Below, one piece after another: positions 54,298 through 62,696 of a stretch of 64,000 bases of DNA (within the stretch, counting starts at the first letter, position 1; each line of letters begins with the position of its first letter). Position numbers and translations under genes: made by a program. The notes under the pieces are model-generated. The model was not told the origin of the DNA. It saw only the letters and a list, made by a program, of their open reading frames with translations, and made no database searches. Location of the stretch: positions 253,501 through 317,500 of the forward strand of contig NZ_CP005188.1 of the NCBI RefSeq assembly GCF_001563285.1, in the 5' to 3' direction. This DNA comes from Sphingobium sp. MI1205 (lineage in GTDB: Bacteria; Pseudomonadota; Alphaproteobacteria; Sphingomonadales; Sphingomonadaceae).

Positions 54298-56147
54298 TCG
54301 ATGATCTCCATTGTGCCCTTGGGCGCTTCCTTGCCGTCGAGCGGTTCGTTCATGAGGATGTGCATGGTGGCCCAAGCCAGATCCGCGTGGCCGTCATTGC
54401 CCCCGCGCCCAGCCTTGAACGTGATATTCCGCCCGCTGGTGGTCAGCGTCTTCTTGATCGACACGAACGCGGACACGAGATCGAGCAGGCCGCTGTCGAA
54501 CGCGAGGCGGCCCCGGCGGATGACGTTCTGCGCCTTCATGATCATCTGCGCCTTGAGTTCGAGCGAATATTCGATCTTGGCGACGGCGCAGCCCGGCAGC
54601 GCGCCGGGCTTCGCCATGATCTGATAGACGCCCGCGCCGACGCCCTTGGCGTCGATGCCCAGATAGGTGCAGGTATAGCGGCTCAGGACCGCCTTGATGA
54701 ATTCCGCCTGCTGCTCGAAATCGAGGCCGCGTAGCTGGTGGCGCTCAAGGATCCTGAATTGCCCGCCTTCGACCAGCGGCGGCGCGGCGATGACCAGCGC
54801 GGCATTGTCGCCATTCTCGCTTTCCTGCGGATCATAGCCCGCCCAGACCGAACGCTTGCCGTAGGGCCGCGCCGCCTCCGGGTTGAAATCCTGCCATTCG
54901 ATCAGGCTGTCGCACCCGCAGGCGATCATGTCATTGAAGCGGAAGGCGGACTGGCTGTCGTCAACGAAGTCGCACATGAACAGATTGGCGAATTCGTCGG
55001 GCGCGTATTCATCCTCCAGCTCTTCAATGTCGAATAGGTCGCAGCCGCCCATCTCGGCGTCGCGGATGTTGACGATGTTCCGCCAGATCCGGTCCGGTCC
55101 GGCCATGCCGATCGCCAGCGCATCATGGCTGACATCGATCTTGATCTGATCTTCCTTCTTGCGCCGACGGTTGCGGCGGTCGCCGGTCCAATAGGGATAG
55201 GCCGGATGCGCGACGCTGGACGGCGTGGAGAAGTAGGTTTTCCGCCACTTCTTATGCGTCGCCATGCCAGAGGCGACCTTGTTCAATTCCTCGAACGAAT
55301 GGACCCAGAAGAATTCGTCAAAGTAGAAATTGCCGTGGCGGCCCTGCGCGGTGCGGAAATTGGTGCCAAGGAAATGCAGTTCTGCCGCCGCTTCCTCCGC
55401 TGGCCGCAGATCCGACGTGATCAGCATCGGGTCGCCGGTCAGCGCGACGCCGACCAGCTTGGCGAAGCTGACGATATAGGACCGGAACTGGTGTGCCTGG
55501 GCTTTCGATGCCGACAGGAATATCTGGTTGCGGCCCGTCTCGATCGCGTCGATCAGCGCCTCGAACGCGAAATAGTAGGTTGCGCCGATCTGGCGCGACT
55601 TGAGGATCATGCGCGTGCGCTGATCCTTCGCCTGCCACCAGCGATGCTGATAATCATAGAGGCCGTCGAGGAAGACGCGCTTGAGTTCTTCCGCCTGCTC
55701 GGCGGTGAAATGGTTCTTTTTCGGCTTCTTGCGCTCGCCCGCGTTGCGGTTGCCGACCTTCTCGTTGAGGTCGCCGCTATGGCCGCCGGGGGCCTCATAG
55801 CGGCGGACCTTGGCGAGGCTTTCGATCTGGCGCGACAGCGCGTCCATCTCGACATAGTCGCCGCCGGTCTTCTTTTCCTTGGCGATCAGGGTCAGCAGCT
55901 TGATTTCGATGCCATCCTCGATCTTGCGGATCGAGGGGGCATCATCCCAACGCTGCCGTTGCTTCCAAGATTCGATCGTCGCGCGCGCGATCGGCTTGCC
56001 CTTGTCGCCCACGACGCCATGCAGCGCGAATTCTTCCGCGATCTGCGTCACCCCATAGCCACGCCAGTAGAGGCTGCGGGCGTGACGGGGCGGATCGAAC
56101 TGCCAAAGGACAGCAGGCGCGCCGGGCTGGGGAGATTGAGCGGTCAT
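54294..56147 (-). CDS. P2 family terminase large subunit (gpP)
   Basis: 617 aa. N-terminal helix-turn-helix (GVTQIAEEFALHGV, about 35-55), ATPase core with LKSRQIGATYYFAFEAL (about 180-195) and a C-terminal RNaseH-like nuclease (GIDAKGVGAGVY). Cuts concatemers at cos and pumps DNA into the prohead. ATG 56147 gives MTAQSPQPGAPAVLWQFD; the frame back to 56291 crosses the late promoter dyad. Confidence 0.92.
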   Translation of the reverse strand: MTAQSPQPGAPAVLWQFDPPRHARSLYWRGYGVTQIAEEFALHGVVGDKGKPIARATIESWKQRQRWDDAPSIRKIEDGIEIKLLTLIAKEKKTGGDYVEMDALSRQIESLAKVRRYEAPGGHSGDLNEKVGNRNAGERKKPKKNHFTAEQAEELKRVFLDGLYDYQHRWWQAKDQRTRMILKSRQIGATYYFAFEALIDAIETGRNQIFLSASKAQAHQFRSYIVSFAKLVGVALTGDPMLITSDLRPAEEAAAELHFLGTNFRTAQGRHGNFYFDEFFWVHSFEELNKVASGMATHKKWRKTYFSTPSSVAHPAYPYWTGDRRNRRRKKEDQIKIDVSHDALAIGMAGPDRIWRNIVNIRDAEMGGCDLFDIEELEDEYAPDEFANLFMCDFVDDSQSAFRFNDMIACGCDSLIEWQDFNPEAARPYGKRSVWAGYDPQESENGDNAALVIAAPPLVEGGQFRILERHQLRGLDFEQQAEFIKAVLSRYTCTYLGIDAKGVGAGVYQIMAKPGALPGCAVAKIEYSLELKAQMIMKAQNVIRRGRLAFDSGLLDLVSAFVSIKKTLTTSGRNITFKAGRGGNDGHADLAWATMHILMNEPLDGKEAPKGTMEIIE

Positions 56148-56193
56148 CGCGGCGGACCATGCCCCGCGCCCAAGCCCCTGATCATTGGCATCT

Positions 56194-56217
56194 ATTTGGA
56201 TAGCCGCCTGTCCAAAT
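56194..56217. promoter_or_regulatory. 24-bp dyad, probable late-activator site between P and O
   Basis: ATTTGGA-N10-TCCAAAT with spacer TAGCCGCCTG. The same dyad, with 8 of 10 spacer bases identical, stands at 63,400 before the J operon. Placement between divergent P/Q and O-S units is where P2 uses Ogr/Delta (TGT-N12-ACA) sites. 47 bp from the P ATG and 94 bp from the O ATG. Confidence 0.7.
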
Positions 56218-56311
56218 GCAGGGCCTTGAGCCTGCCCCCGCGACGGCCCCTTTCTGCTGCCCATCAGGCCAGCGCCTGCGCGCCCAAGCAACCAAGGGAA
56301 CCGGATCGATC

Positions 56312-57115
56312 ATGGCAAAGAGCAAGTTTTTCCGCGTCGCAGTCGAAGGTGCGACCGTCGACGGCCGCGTTATTCAGCGCGAATGGCTGGAGCAGATGGC
56401 GGCCAGCTATGATCCGGCCACCTACACCGCGCGGATCAACTGCGAGCATATCGCCGGTTACAGCCCGGATCGCCCTTTCAACGCCTATGGCTCCGTCCTG
56501 TCGCTCAAGACCGAAGAAGTCGAACTGACCATCAACGGCGAGAAGAAGACGCTGCTGGCGCTCTATGCCGAGATCGACGCGAACGATCAGCTGGTCGAGA
56601 TCAACAAGGCCGGGCAGAAGCTGTTCACCAGCTGCGAAATCCACCCCGACTTCGCTGGCGAGGGAAAGGCTTATCTGGTCGGCCTCGCCGTCACGGACAT
56701 GCCCGCGTCGCTCGGCACCGAAGCCCTCAAATTCGCGGTCAAGTCGCGCTCGAACGTCTTTTCCAGCGCCCATGAAACCGCGCTTGAACTGGTTGCAGAC
56801 CCGGTGGATGGACAGACCCTCGGCGAAAGCATCGCGCGCGGCATCGCCAGCTTCTTCAAAAAGGAGAAGAAGGACGAAGCCGAAACGCCTCCGCCTCCGC
56901 CGCCCGCCAACGACAACAGCTTCGATGTTGCGGCTTTCGGCAAGGTCATCGGTGACCAGATCGCCGCCGCCGTGAAGCCCGCCAGCGATGCCGTCGCGGC
57001 ACTCGGCACCCGCTTCGATGCGCTGGAAGCCAAACTGAACAGCACCGAGCAGTCCCAGACCTTCAAGCGCTCGCCCGCCACCGGCGGCAGCGGCGGCGTC
57101 GTCACGGACTGCTGA
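56312..57115 (+). CDS. P2 family capsid scaffolding protease (gpO)
   Basis: 267 aa. N-terminal serine protease that processes the prohead, C-terminal scaffold helix. Catalytic triad can be read as Asp17, His46 and Ser107, close to the P2 numbering (19/48/107). C-terminal segment with AAVKPASDAVAALGTRFDALEAKL is the coiled-coil scaffold. ATG 56312 gives MAKSKFFRVAVEGATVDGR. Confidence 0.92.
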   Translation: MAKSKFFRVAVEGATVDGRVIQREWLEQMAASYDPATYTARINCEHIAGYSPDRPFNAYGSVLSLKTEEVELTINGEKKTLLALYAEIDANDQLVEINKAGQKLFTSCEIHPDFAGEGKAYLVGLAVTDMPASLGTEALKFAVKSRSNVFSSAHETALELVADPVDGQTLGESIARGIASFFKKEKKDEAETPPPPPPANDNSFDVAAFGKVIGDQIAAAVKPASDAVAALGTRFDALEAKLNSTEQSQTFKRSPATGGSGGVVTDC

Positions 57116-57171
57116 CCGCCTCGCTCATCTGAACAACCGCCCCGCCCCAAGTCCGTCAGGAGCCAACGCAC

Positions 57172-58254
57172 ATGCGTAACGAAACCCGCCTGCTCTTCAC
57201 CGCCTATGTCAGCCAGATCGCTCTGCTGAACAGCGTCGCCGACGCCACCGTCAAGTTCAGCGTCGCGCCCGTCGTGGAGCAGAAGCTGGAAGAGAAAATT
57301 CAGGAATCGAGCGAGTTCCTGAGCCAGATCAACATCGTCGGCGTGCCTGAACAGTCGGGCCAGAAGGTCGGCGTCACCGTCACGCGCCCGCTGGCGAGCC
57401 GCACCAACACCGCAGGCGGCACGCGCCGCACGCCCACCGATCCGACCGACACCACGGACGACGGCGGCTATTTCTGCAAGCAGACCAACTTCGACCATGC
57501 GATCAAATATGCGAAGCTGGACGCTTGGCGGCACAAGCCGGAATTCCAGACGCTGCTGCGCGACGTGATCCTGAAACAGCAGGGCCGCGACCGCATCATG
57601 ATCGGCTTCAACGGCACGTCCGCCGCCGCCGCCACCAACGTTGGCGAGAACCCGCTGCTGCAGGACGTCAACGAGGGCTGGCTGCACAAGATCCGCACCC
57701 ATGCCGAAGAGCGCGTGCTGGACGACGGCGCACTGTCCACCGATCCGACCAAGGCGATCTATGTCGCCGCCGGGGTCGAAGTGGTCGATGCCGACGCCAC
57801 CAACGTCGCCACCGCCGATGCCGATTTCGCAAACCTCGACGCGCTGGCCTTCGACGCGCTCGATCTGCTGGATCCGTGGCACCGCAGCGATACCGACCTT
57901 GTCGTCATCGTTGGCTGGAAGCTGGTGAAGGACAAATATGCCAATCTGCTCCAGGCAGCGGGCGATACCGCCACGGAACAGGAAGCGGCGCACCGCATCC
58001 TGACCCTGCCCAAGCAGCTGGCCGGCAAGCGTGCCGTCATCGTGCCCTTCTTCCCCGAAGACGCGATGCTCATCACCAGCCTCGATAACCTGTCGATCTA
58101 CTGGCAGGAGGAAACCCGCCGCCGCCAGATCAAGGACGAACCGGCGCTCGACCAGATCGAGAACTACGAGTCCGTCAATGAGGCTTACGTCGTGGAAGAC
58201 TATGGCCGCTGCGCCTTGGTCGAAAACGTCGTGATGGGCAAGAAGCCCGCCTGA
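57172..58254 (+). CDS. P2 family major capsid protein (gpN)
   Basis: 360 aa (P2 gpN 357). HK97-fold capsid subunit; N-terminus MRNETRLLFTAYVSQIALLN resembles the P2 family, followed by DGGYFCKQTNFDHAIKYAKLDAW and PVTPFFPEDAM-like PFFPEDAMLITSLDNLSIYW. Cleaved by gpO on maturation. 56 bp after gpO. Confidence 0.93.
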   Translation: MRNETRLLFTAYVSQIALLNSVADATVKFSVAPVVEQKLEEKIQESSEFLSQINIVGVPEQSGQKVGVTVTRPLASRTNTAGGTRRTPTDPTDTTDDGGYFCKQTNFDHAIKYAKLDAWRHKPEFQTLLRDVILKQQGRDRIMIGFNGTSAAAATNVGENPLLQDVNEGWLHKIRTHAEERVLDDGALSTDPTKAIYVAAGVEVVDADATNVATADADFANLDALAFDALDLLDPWHRSDTDLVVIVGWKLVKDKYANLLQAAGDTATEQEAAHRILTLPKQLAGKRAVIVPFFPEDAMLITSLDNLSIYWQEETRRRQIKDEPALDQIENYESVNEAYVVEDYGRCALVENVVMGKKPA

Positions 58255-58293
58255 TCCGGCCCCGCTAATCCCTCCATCTGACAGGACACGCAC

Positions 58294-59103
58294 ATGAGCC
58301 TCGCTCGCCGCCACAGGGACAGGATCCTTGCTGCCAAGACCGTTGCGTCCGCTCCCGAAGGTGGAGCGGATGCCACCCCCGCTGCCGACACTCTCCCGGT
58401 AGCGGGGGCGGTCAACGCCTCGCCCGCGCAACAGGCCGCCGCGCAGGTCGCGCTGCGCCTGACCCACGATCTGCGCACCCTCAAAGAAATCCGTTCGATC
58501 GACCGGAAGATCGAGGCGAAGCGGCAGATGCTCCCGGAATATCGGCCATGGGTGCAGGGTATCCTCGCCGCCGATGCAGGCGTTGGCACCGGCCTCGCCG
58601 CCGAAGTGGTGCCGACCTGCATGGTCTGGCTCATCGACGTCGGCGACTATGACAACGCGCTGAGCCTCGCTGAATTCGTGTTGCGCCACAACGTGCCCAT
58701 GCCCTCGCGCTATCAGCGCGACGCCGCCACGATCATCGTCGAGGAAATCGCCGACGCAGCTTTGAAGGCGCAGAACGCGGGCAATCGCTTCTCGCTTGAG
58801 ACGCTGGGCGAGGTTTTGGACCTGACGTTCGCCTGCGACATTCATGATGAAGTCCGAGCGAAGCTCATCAAGGCTGCTGGCAATGAGGAACTGGCCGCTG
58901 GTGAAGCCGCCGAGGCTACTGCCGCCGCTCCGTTTCTGGATCGGGCTCTGTCGGCCTTCAACGAAGCCCAGCGACTGAATGACCGTATCGGCGTCAAGGA
59001 CAAGATCAAGCGGGCGAACAAGCTGCTGGCGGCCATCACCGCCGCCGCGCCTGCCACGAACAACGAACAGGGCGGCCCAGACCAGAACGGTTCGGGCGCC
59101 TGA
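58294..59103 (+). CDS. P2 family terminase small subunit (gpM)
   Basis: 269 aa. Recognised by the P2 gpM family layout: an Ala/Pro-rich start, LRTLKEIRSIDRKIEAKRQM, YRPWVQGILAADAGVGTGLA, then VWLIDVGDYDNALSLAEFVLRH. Binds cos and directs gpP. ATG 58294. Followed by a 120-bp gap (59,104-59,223) holding a good GGAGG before the next gene. Confidence 0.9.
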   Translation: MSLARRHRDRILAAKTVASAPEGGADATPAADTLPVAGAVNASPAQQAAAQVALRLTHDLRTLKEIRSIDRKIEAKRQMLPEYRPWVQGILAADAGVGTGLAAEVVPTCMVWLIDVGDYDNALSLAEFVLRHNVPMPSRYQRDAATIIVEEIADAALKAQNAGNRFSLETLGEVLDLTFACDIHDEVRAKLIKAAGNEELAAGEAAEATAAAPFLDRALSAFNEAQRLNDRIGVKDKIKRANKLLAAITAAAPATNNEQGGPDQNGSGA

Positions 59104-59223
59104 CAGGCTCGCCCCCGGCGCTCAGGGGCGGATCGCGCGATGCGGGAGGCTTTCGAGCCGTAGGGCCGCACTCTGCCCCGATCCTCACCCCTGTAAGCCG
59201 GTGGGCCGAAATCGGAGGACATC

Positions 59224-59484
59224 ATGCCCTTTTTCAATCTGGCGCTGATTGCCGTTTTCGCCGTCTGCGCCGTGCTGTCGGCGATCTTCTGTTTTGAGCG
59301 GATCTGGTGTGTCGTCCGCAAGCCCCAGCTGATCGCGCCCTATCTGCCTGATCGCATCCGCATGTCCCCGGCCTACCGGATCGTGCTGCCGCTCTTCCTG
59401 ATCCTCGACGTCGGCGCGGCTACGGGCTGGGCCTTCGTCGTCTTCGCCAGCATGGCGTTCATCGCCCGATTGGGGATGGCATGA
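59224..59484 (+). CDS. Small two-TM phage membrane protein (not in P2)
   Basis: 86 aa with two TM helices (LALIAVFAVCAVLSAIFCF and IVLPLFLILDVGAATGWAFVV). AAATCGGAGGACATC supplies a strong ribosome site. Inserted between M and L, where P2 has nothing. Overlaps the L start by 4 nt, so it is coupled to head completion. Function unknown; could affect lysis or exclusion. Confidence 0.65.
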   Translation: MPFFNLALIAVFAVCAVLSAIFCFERIWCVVRKPQLIAPYLPDRIRMSPAYRIVLPLFLILDVGAATGWAFVVFASMAFIARLGMA

Positions 59485-59963
59485 CGTTCGTCGCCCGACC
59501 GCCCGCGTCCGAGATTGAGCAGCCGCCGGAAGAGGAAACTGCGGTCATCAACGACGGCTTCTTCCCCGACATTGATCCGGCGGCAGTCCGCGATGCCGCG
59601 AGGATCCCGACCAGCATCACGCCCGCGCGTCTGCGCGCCGCAATCATCGGTGCGGTCATGACGGCAGGAATCGACCTGCAGCAATTCGCCGCGGATTCCA
59701 TCGCCGCCGGGCACGCCACGCTTGCTGACGTGCCCGCGCCCCAGCTGGACGGGGCGAGCGTGCAGCTGTTCCGCTACCACCGCGCCGTCGCGCTCTATGC
59801 AAAAGCCGAACTGATCGAGCGGCATCCCGACTTCGACACCACGGCAGCGGGCGGGGCGGAAGGCAATGACGCTGCAACGGCGATCGGGAGCTTGCGCCGT
59901 GATGCGATGCACGCGGTGCGCGACATGCTGGGCCAGACCCGAACTGTGGTGGACCTCATCTGA
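59481..59963 (+). CDS. P2 family head completion/stabilisation protein (gpL)
   Basis: 160 aa (P2 gpL 169). VINDGFFPDIDPAAVRDAARI and YHRAVALYAKAELIERHPDFDTTAAG match the family wording. Seals filled heads and connects the tail. Starts inside the 3' end of the 2-TM gene, and its stop overlaps the X start. Confidence 0.88.
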   Translation: MTFVARPPASEIEQPPEEETAVINDGFFPDIDPAAVRDAARIPTSITPARLRAAIIGAVMTAGIDLQQFAADSIAAGHATLADVPAPQLDGASVQLFRYHRAVALYAKAELIERHPDFDTTAAGGAEGNDAATAIGSLRRDAMHAVRDMLGQTRTVVDLI

Positions 59964-60187
59964 TGGCGTCGGAGCAGCGCCTTGTTGCCCGGTCAGGGGA
60001 CAAGCTGGACCTGCTACTGTGGCGCGATGCCGGGCTTGGTCCTGCTGAGATTTCCCGCGTCTGTGACGCCAATCCGGGGCTGGCCGATCTTGGCCCCATC
60101 CTTCCGCTCGGCACCATCGTCATCGTGCCCGCAACCGCCGACGCCAACGCAACGCGCGTGCTTCCCCTCATTCAGCTTTGGGATTGA
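59963..60187 (+). CDS. P2 family tail protein (gpX), LysM-like
   Basis: 74 aa. LRCTHHHNLW-type LysM core appears as DKLDLLLWRDAGLGPAEISRVCDANPGLADLGPILPLGTIVIVPA. Small tail/baseplate assembly protein. ATG 59963 overlaps L's stop. Four bp before the holin gene. Confidence 0.88.
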   Translation: MASEQRLVARSGDKLDLLLWRDAGLGPAEISRVCDANPGLADLGPILPLGTIVIVPATADANATRVLPLIQLWD

Positions 60188-60190
60188 TCC

Positions 60191-60523
60191 ATGGACCTGC
60201 GCCACCTTCTGGAATCCGTCATCGAATTGATCGGCTCCCTCACGCCTTCGCTGATCGGTTCCGCCGTGGCGCAGGCGTGGAAGCCCGCCTTGCCGTTCCG
60301 CCAGCGCTTCCTCCAGTGGGTCGTTGGATCGACGGTCAGCTATTACGCGACCATCGCCATCATCGCTGTCACGGGCTGGAATCACTTCGCCGCGCAGTCG
60401 ATCGCATTCGCCATCGCCTTGCTCGCCTTCGACGCCACCCCGCGCATCGCAAGGGCGCTTGTCGACACGCTGACAAGCGTGCCGGGCCGCATCGCTGACC
60501 GCTTTCTGCCCAACAAGGACTGA
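60191..60523 (+). CDS. Phage holin, P2 gpY position
   Basis: 110 aa. Three hydrophobic stretches (VIELIGSLTPSLIGSAVA, VGSTVSYYATIAIIAVTG and AAQSIAFAIALLAFDATP) and a charged C-terminus, typical of phage holins. Permeabilises the inner membrane to release the endolysin. Follows X as in P2. Confidence 0.8.
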   Translation: MDLRHLLESVIELIGSLTPSLIGSAVAQAWKPALPFRQRFLQWVVGSTVSYYATIAIIAVTGWNHFAAQSIAFAIALLAFDATPRIARALVDTLTSVPGRIADRFLPNKD

Positions 60524-60526
60524 CCC

Positions 60527-60979
60527 ATGCAGCTGTCCCCCAACTTTAGGCTGGCCGAATTCACCGCGTCCGCGACAGCGACGGCTCGGGGCATCGCCAA
60601 CGTCCCCGGCGCGTGCCAGATCGCGGCGATGCAGCTGCTCTGCGCCAAAGTGCTGGAACCGCTGCGCGCGCATTTCGGCAAGCCTGTCCGCGTCACGTCG
60701 GGATTCCGCTCGATCAAGCTGTGCTTGGCGGTGGGATCATCGTCCAGCAGCCAGCACGCGCAGGGCGAGGCGGCCGATTTCGAGATCAGCGGCGTCGATA
60801 ATGTGACGGTCGCCACCTTCATCCGCGATCACATGGCCTTCGACCAGCTGATCCTTGAAAACTACACGCGCGGCCAGCCCAACAGTGGCTGGATCCACGT
60901 CAGCTATCGAGACGGGCGACTGCGCAAGGATGTGCTGACCTATTCGCGCCGGTCCTATTTCAAGGGGCTGCTCGCATGA
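60527..60979 (+). CDS. M15-family endolysin (D-Ala-D-Ala carboxypeptidase type)
   Basis: 150 aa. Peptidase M15 zinc motifs SxHxxGxAxD read as SQHAQGEAADFE, and the second His as WIHVSY. Cleaves peptide cross-links of peptidoglycan. P2's gpK occupies this slot but is of another lysozyme-like class, so the lysis module has been swapped. Stop overlaps the spanin gene. Confidence 0.85.
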   Translation: MQLSPNFRLAEFTASATATARGIANVPGACQIAAMQLLCAKVLEPLRAHFGKPVRVTSGFRSIKLCLAVGSSSSSQHAQGEAADFEISGVDNVTVATFIRDHMAFDQLILENYTRGQPNSGWIHVSYRDGRLRKDVLTYSRRSYFKGLLA

Positions 60980-61371
60980 TCGGGAAATCGCACCTCGCCA
61001 TGGCCGCCGCGCTCGCCGCCTGCACCGCAGGAATCGGCGGTTTCTTCTACGGCACGAGTGTCGGCGTCGCAAAGGAACAGGCGGCGCAGAAGCGCGCCGA
61101 TGATGCGCGGGAGGCCGAGCGCAAGAAGCTGCAGGGCAAGCTGGACGCCTCGTCCGAAGCTGCCCAGGCGAAAGAATATGCCCGGCAGGGCAGCGTTAGG
61201 GAAATCTACCATGAAAGCCAGAAAGTCATTGAGCATCCGGTTTATCGCAGCGTCTGCGTCGATGCTGATGGCGTCGGCCTGCTCGACCGCGCAGCCGCCA
61301 CGGCCAACAGCGAAGATCTCTGGGGCATTGCTGGCGACACCCGCCCCATTGCCGAAGGTCCAGCGGACTGA
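60976..61371 (+). CDS. Rz-like inner-membrane spanin
   Basis: 131 aa. N-terminal signal anchor (MIGKSHLAMAAALAACTAGI...), then a long charged coiled coil (QAAQKRADDAREAERKKLQG). P2 lysB equivalent by position. The Rz1 gene is nested inside its 3' half in another frame. Confidence 0.8.
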   Translation: MIGKSHLAMAAALAACTAGIGGFFYGTSVGVAKEQAAQKRADDAREAERKKLQGKLDASSEAAQAKEYARQGSVREIYHESQKVIEHPVYRSVCVDADGVGLLDRAAATANSEDLWGIAGDTRPIAEGPAD

Positions 61372-61501
61372 CGCGGGCGAGATGACCGGCGCGCAATGCC
61401 ATGGAAGCCTGACCAGCATCTATGACGTCGCGGGCCAGATCCGCACCACCCTGATCGAATTGCAGGCGCAGGCCCGCATGGCGAACGCACAGGCAGACTG
61501 A
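61211..61501 (+). CDS. Rz1-like outer-membrane spanin lipoprotein (nested)
   Basis: 96 aa in the +1 frame relative to Rz, starting inside Rz and ending 130 bp past it. Signal MKARKSLSIRFIAASASMLMASAC gives a lipobox ASAC; the proline-rich stretch after it (STAQPPRPTAK) is typical of Rz1. This is the P2 lysC position. ATG 61211 chosen for the lipoprotein signal; the frame opens further upstream without it. Confidence 0.78.
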   Translation: MKARKSLSIRFIAASASMLMASACSTAQPPRPTAKISGALLATPAPLPKVQRTDAGEMTGAQCHGSLTSIYDVAGQIRTTLIELQAQARMANAQAD

Positions 61502-61503
61502 CG

Positions 61504-62022
61504 ATGCGCAAGGCCGACAGCCTGCGGCAATGGCTCACCGCCTTTCTGCCGGATCTGAAAACCCATCCCGACCGCCTGCAGATCTATGTCGAGGGCGGGC
61601 AGATCAGCACGCGGCAGTCCCGCACGCTGTCATTCGCCTATGCCTATACGCTTAAGGTCGGCATCTGGGATTTCGCCGGTGACGCCGACACGATCATGGT
61701 GCCTATGCTGGCATGGATCGAGAAGGAGCAGCCCCAGCTGCTGCGCCGGTCCGATGCCCAGCCCTTTACCTTCGAGGCCGAACTGCTCGACAGCGAAGCG
61801 TCGGACATTCTGATCTCGATCGACCTGACTGAAACCGTCCTTGTCCTGCCCCGCGCCGATGGCAGCGGCTATGACGTCCAGCACCCGGCGGAACCGAATT
61901 TCTGCGATGCTTTTGACGGGGTGACAGCTTCCTTCCTGCAGGGCTTTGGCAACGCCGAACTGCTGGTTGAGACTGCCGATCCCGACGCTGATCTGACCCC
62001 AGCGATTCCGCCCGACGCATGA
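61504..62022 (+). CDS. P2 family tail completion protein (gpR)
   Basis: 172 aa (P2 gpR 155). LRQWLTAFLPDLKTHPDRLQIYVEGGQI is the family N-terminus. Required to finish the tail tube before head joining. Stop overlaps the S start. Confidence 0.86.
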   Translation: MRKADSLRQWLTAFLPDLKTHPDRLQIYVEGGQISTRQSRTLSFAYAYTLKVGIWDFAGDADTIMVPMLAWIEKEQPQLLRRSDAQPFTFEAELLDSEASDILISIDLTETVLVLPRADGSGYDVQHPAEPNFCDAFDGVTASFLQGFGNAELLVETADPDADLTPAIPPDA

Positions 62023-62690
62023 GCGAGGATCTTGCCGAGATCGAGCGCATTGCCGGGGCGCTGATCCGCAGCCTGTCATCAGGCCAGCGCCGCACCCTCA
62101 TGCGCCGCATGGCCCGCACCATGGCCCAGAGCCAGCGCGAGCGCATCGCCGCCCAGCGCCAGCCTGACGGCTCGAAATTCGAGGCGCGCAAGGAAAAGGC
62201 CCCGCCGGTGTCGGGCCGGGGGGCGACATGCTTTCTCTATCCATCCGGCGGCGGTGGCGAGCCGCGCAAGGTCATCATGAATTCGTTCGCCTGGACGACG
62301 GGGCGCATGATGACAGGCTTCGACATTGAGGCTGGCGGGATCCGCTCATTCGAGTTCGACAAGGTTGTGAAATGGCTCCCGATCCCCGAAGAGCATCGCA
62401 ACGCGGGGGGCAGCAGTCTTCGCCGCCGGGGCGGCCTGCGTCGCCGCGCCATGTTCCGGCGCTTGGCGAGTGGGCGATTCCTGCGCACCGGGGCGGATGA
62501 TCAGGGCTTCTGGGTCGGCTTTTCCGGCAAGGTGTCGCAGATCGCAGGCGTTCACCAGTATGGCCTGCGCGACAAGCCATCGTTGCGCGCCAAGGCCGTG
62601 CCCTATCCCAAGCGTGAACTGCTCGGCGCGACGGCGGCGGACCGTGAGCAGCTGCTAGACATGCTCTATACTCAGTTAGCAGAAGTGTAA
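62019..62690 (+). CDS. P2 family tail completion/virion morphogenesis protein (gpS)
   Basis: 223 aa, longer than P2 gpS (150). LAEIERIAGALIRSLSSGQR at the N-terminus, and YGLRDKPSLRAKAVPYPKRELLGATAADREQLLDMLYTQLAEV ending resembles the gpS family. The extra length is in the middle. Followed 6 bp later by the convergent cargo gene. Confidence 0.84.
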   Translation: MSEDLAEIERIAGALIRSLSSGQRRTLMRRMARTMAQSQRERIAAQRQPDGSKFEARKEKAPPVSGRGATCFLYPSGGGGEPRKVIMNSFAWTTGRMMTGFDIEAGGIRSFEFDKVVKWLPIPEEHRNAGGSSLRRRGGLRRRAMFRRLASGRFLRTGADDQGFWVGFSGKVSQIAGVHQYGLRDKPSLRAKAVPYPKRELLGATAADREQLLDMLYTQLAEV

Positions 62691-62696
62691 TGCGTC

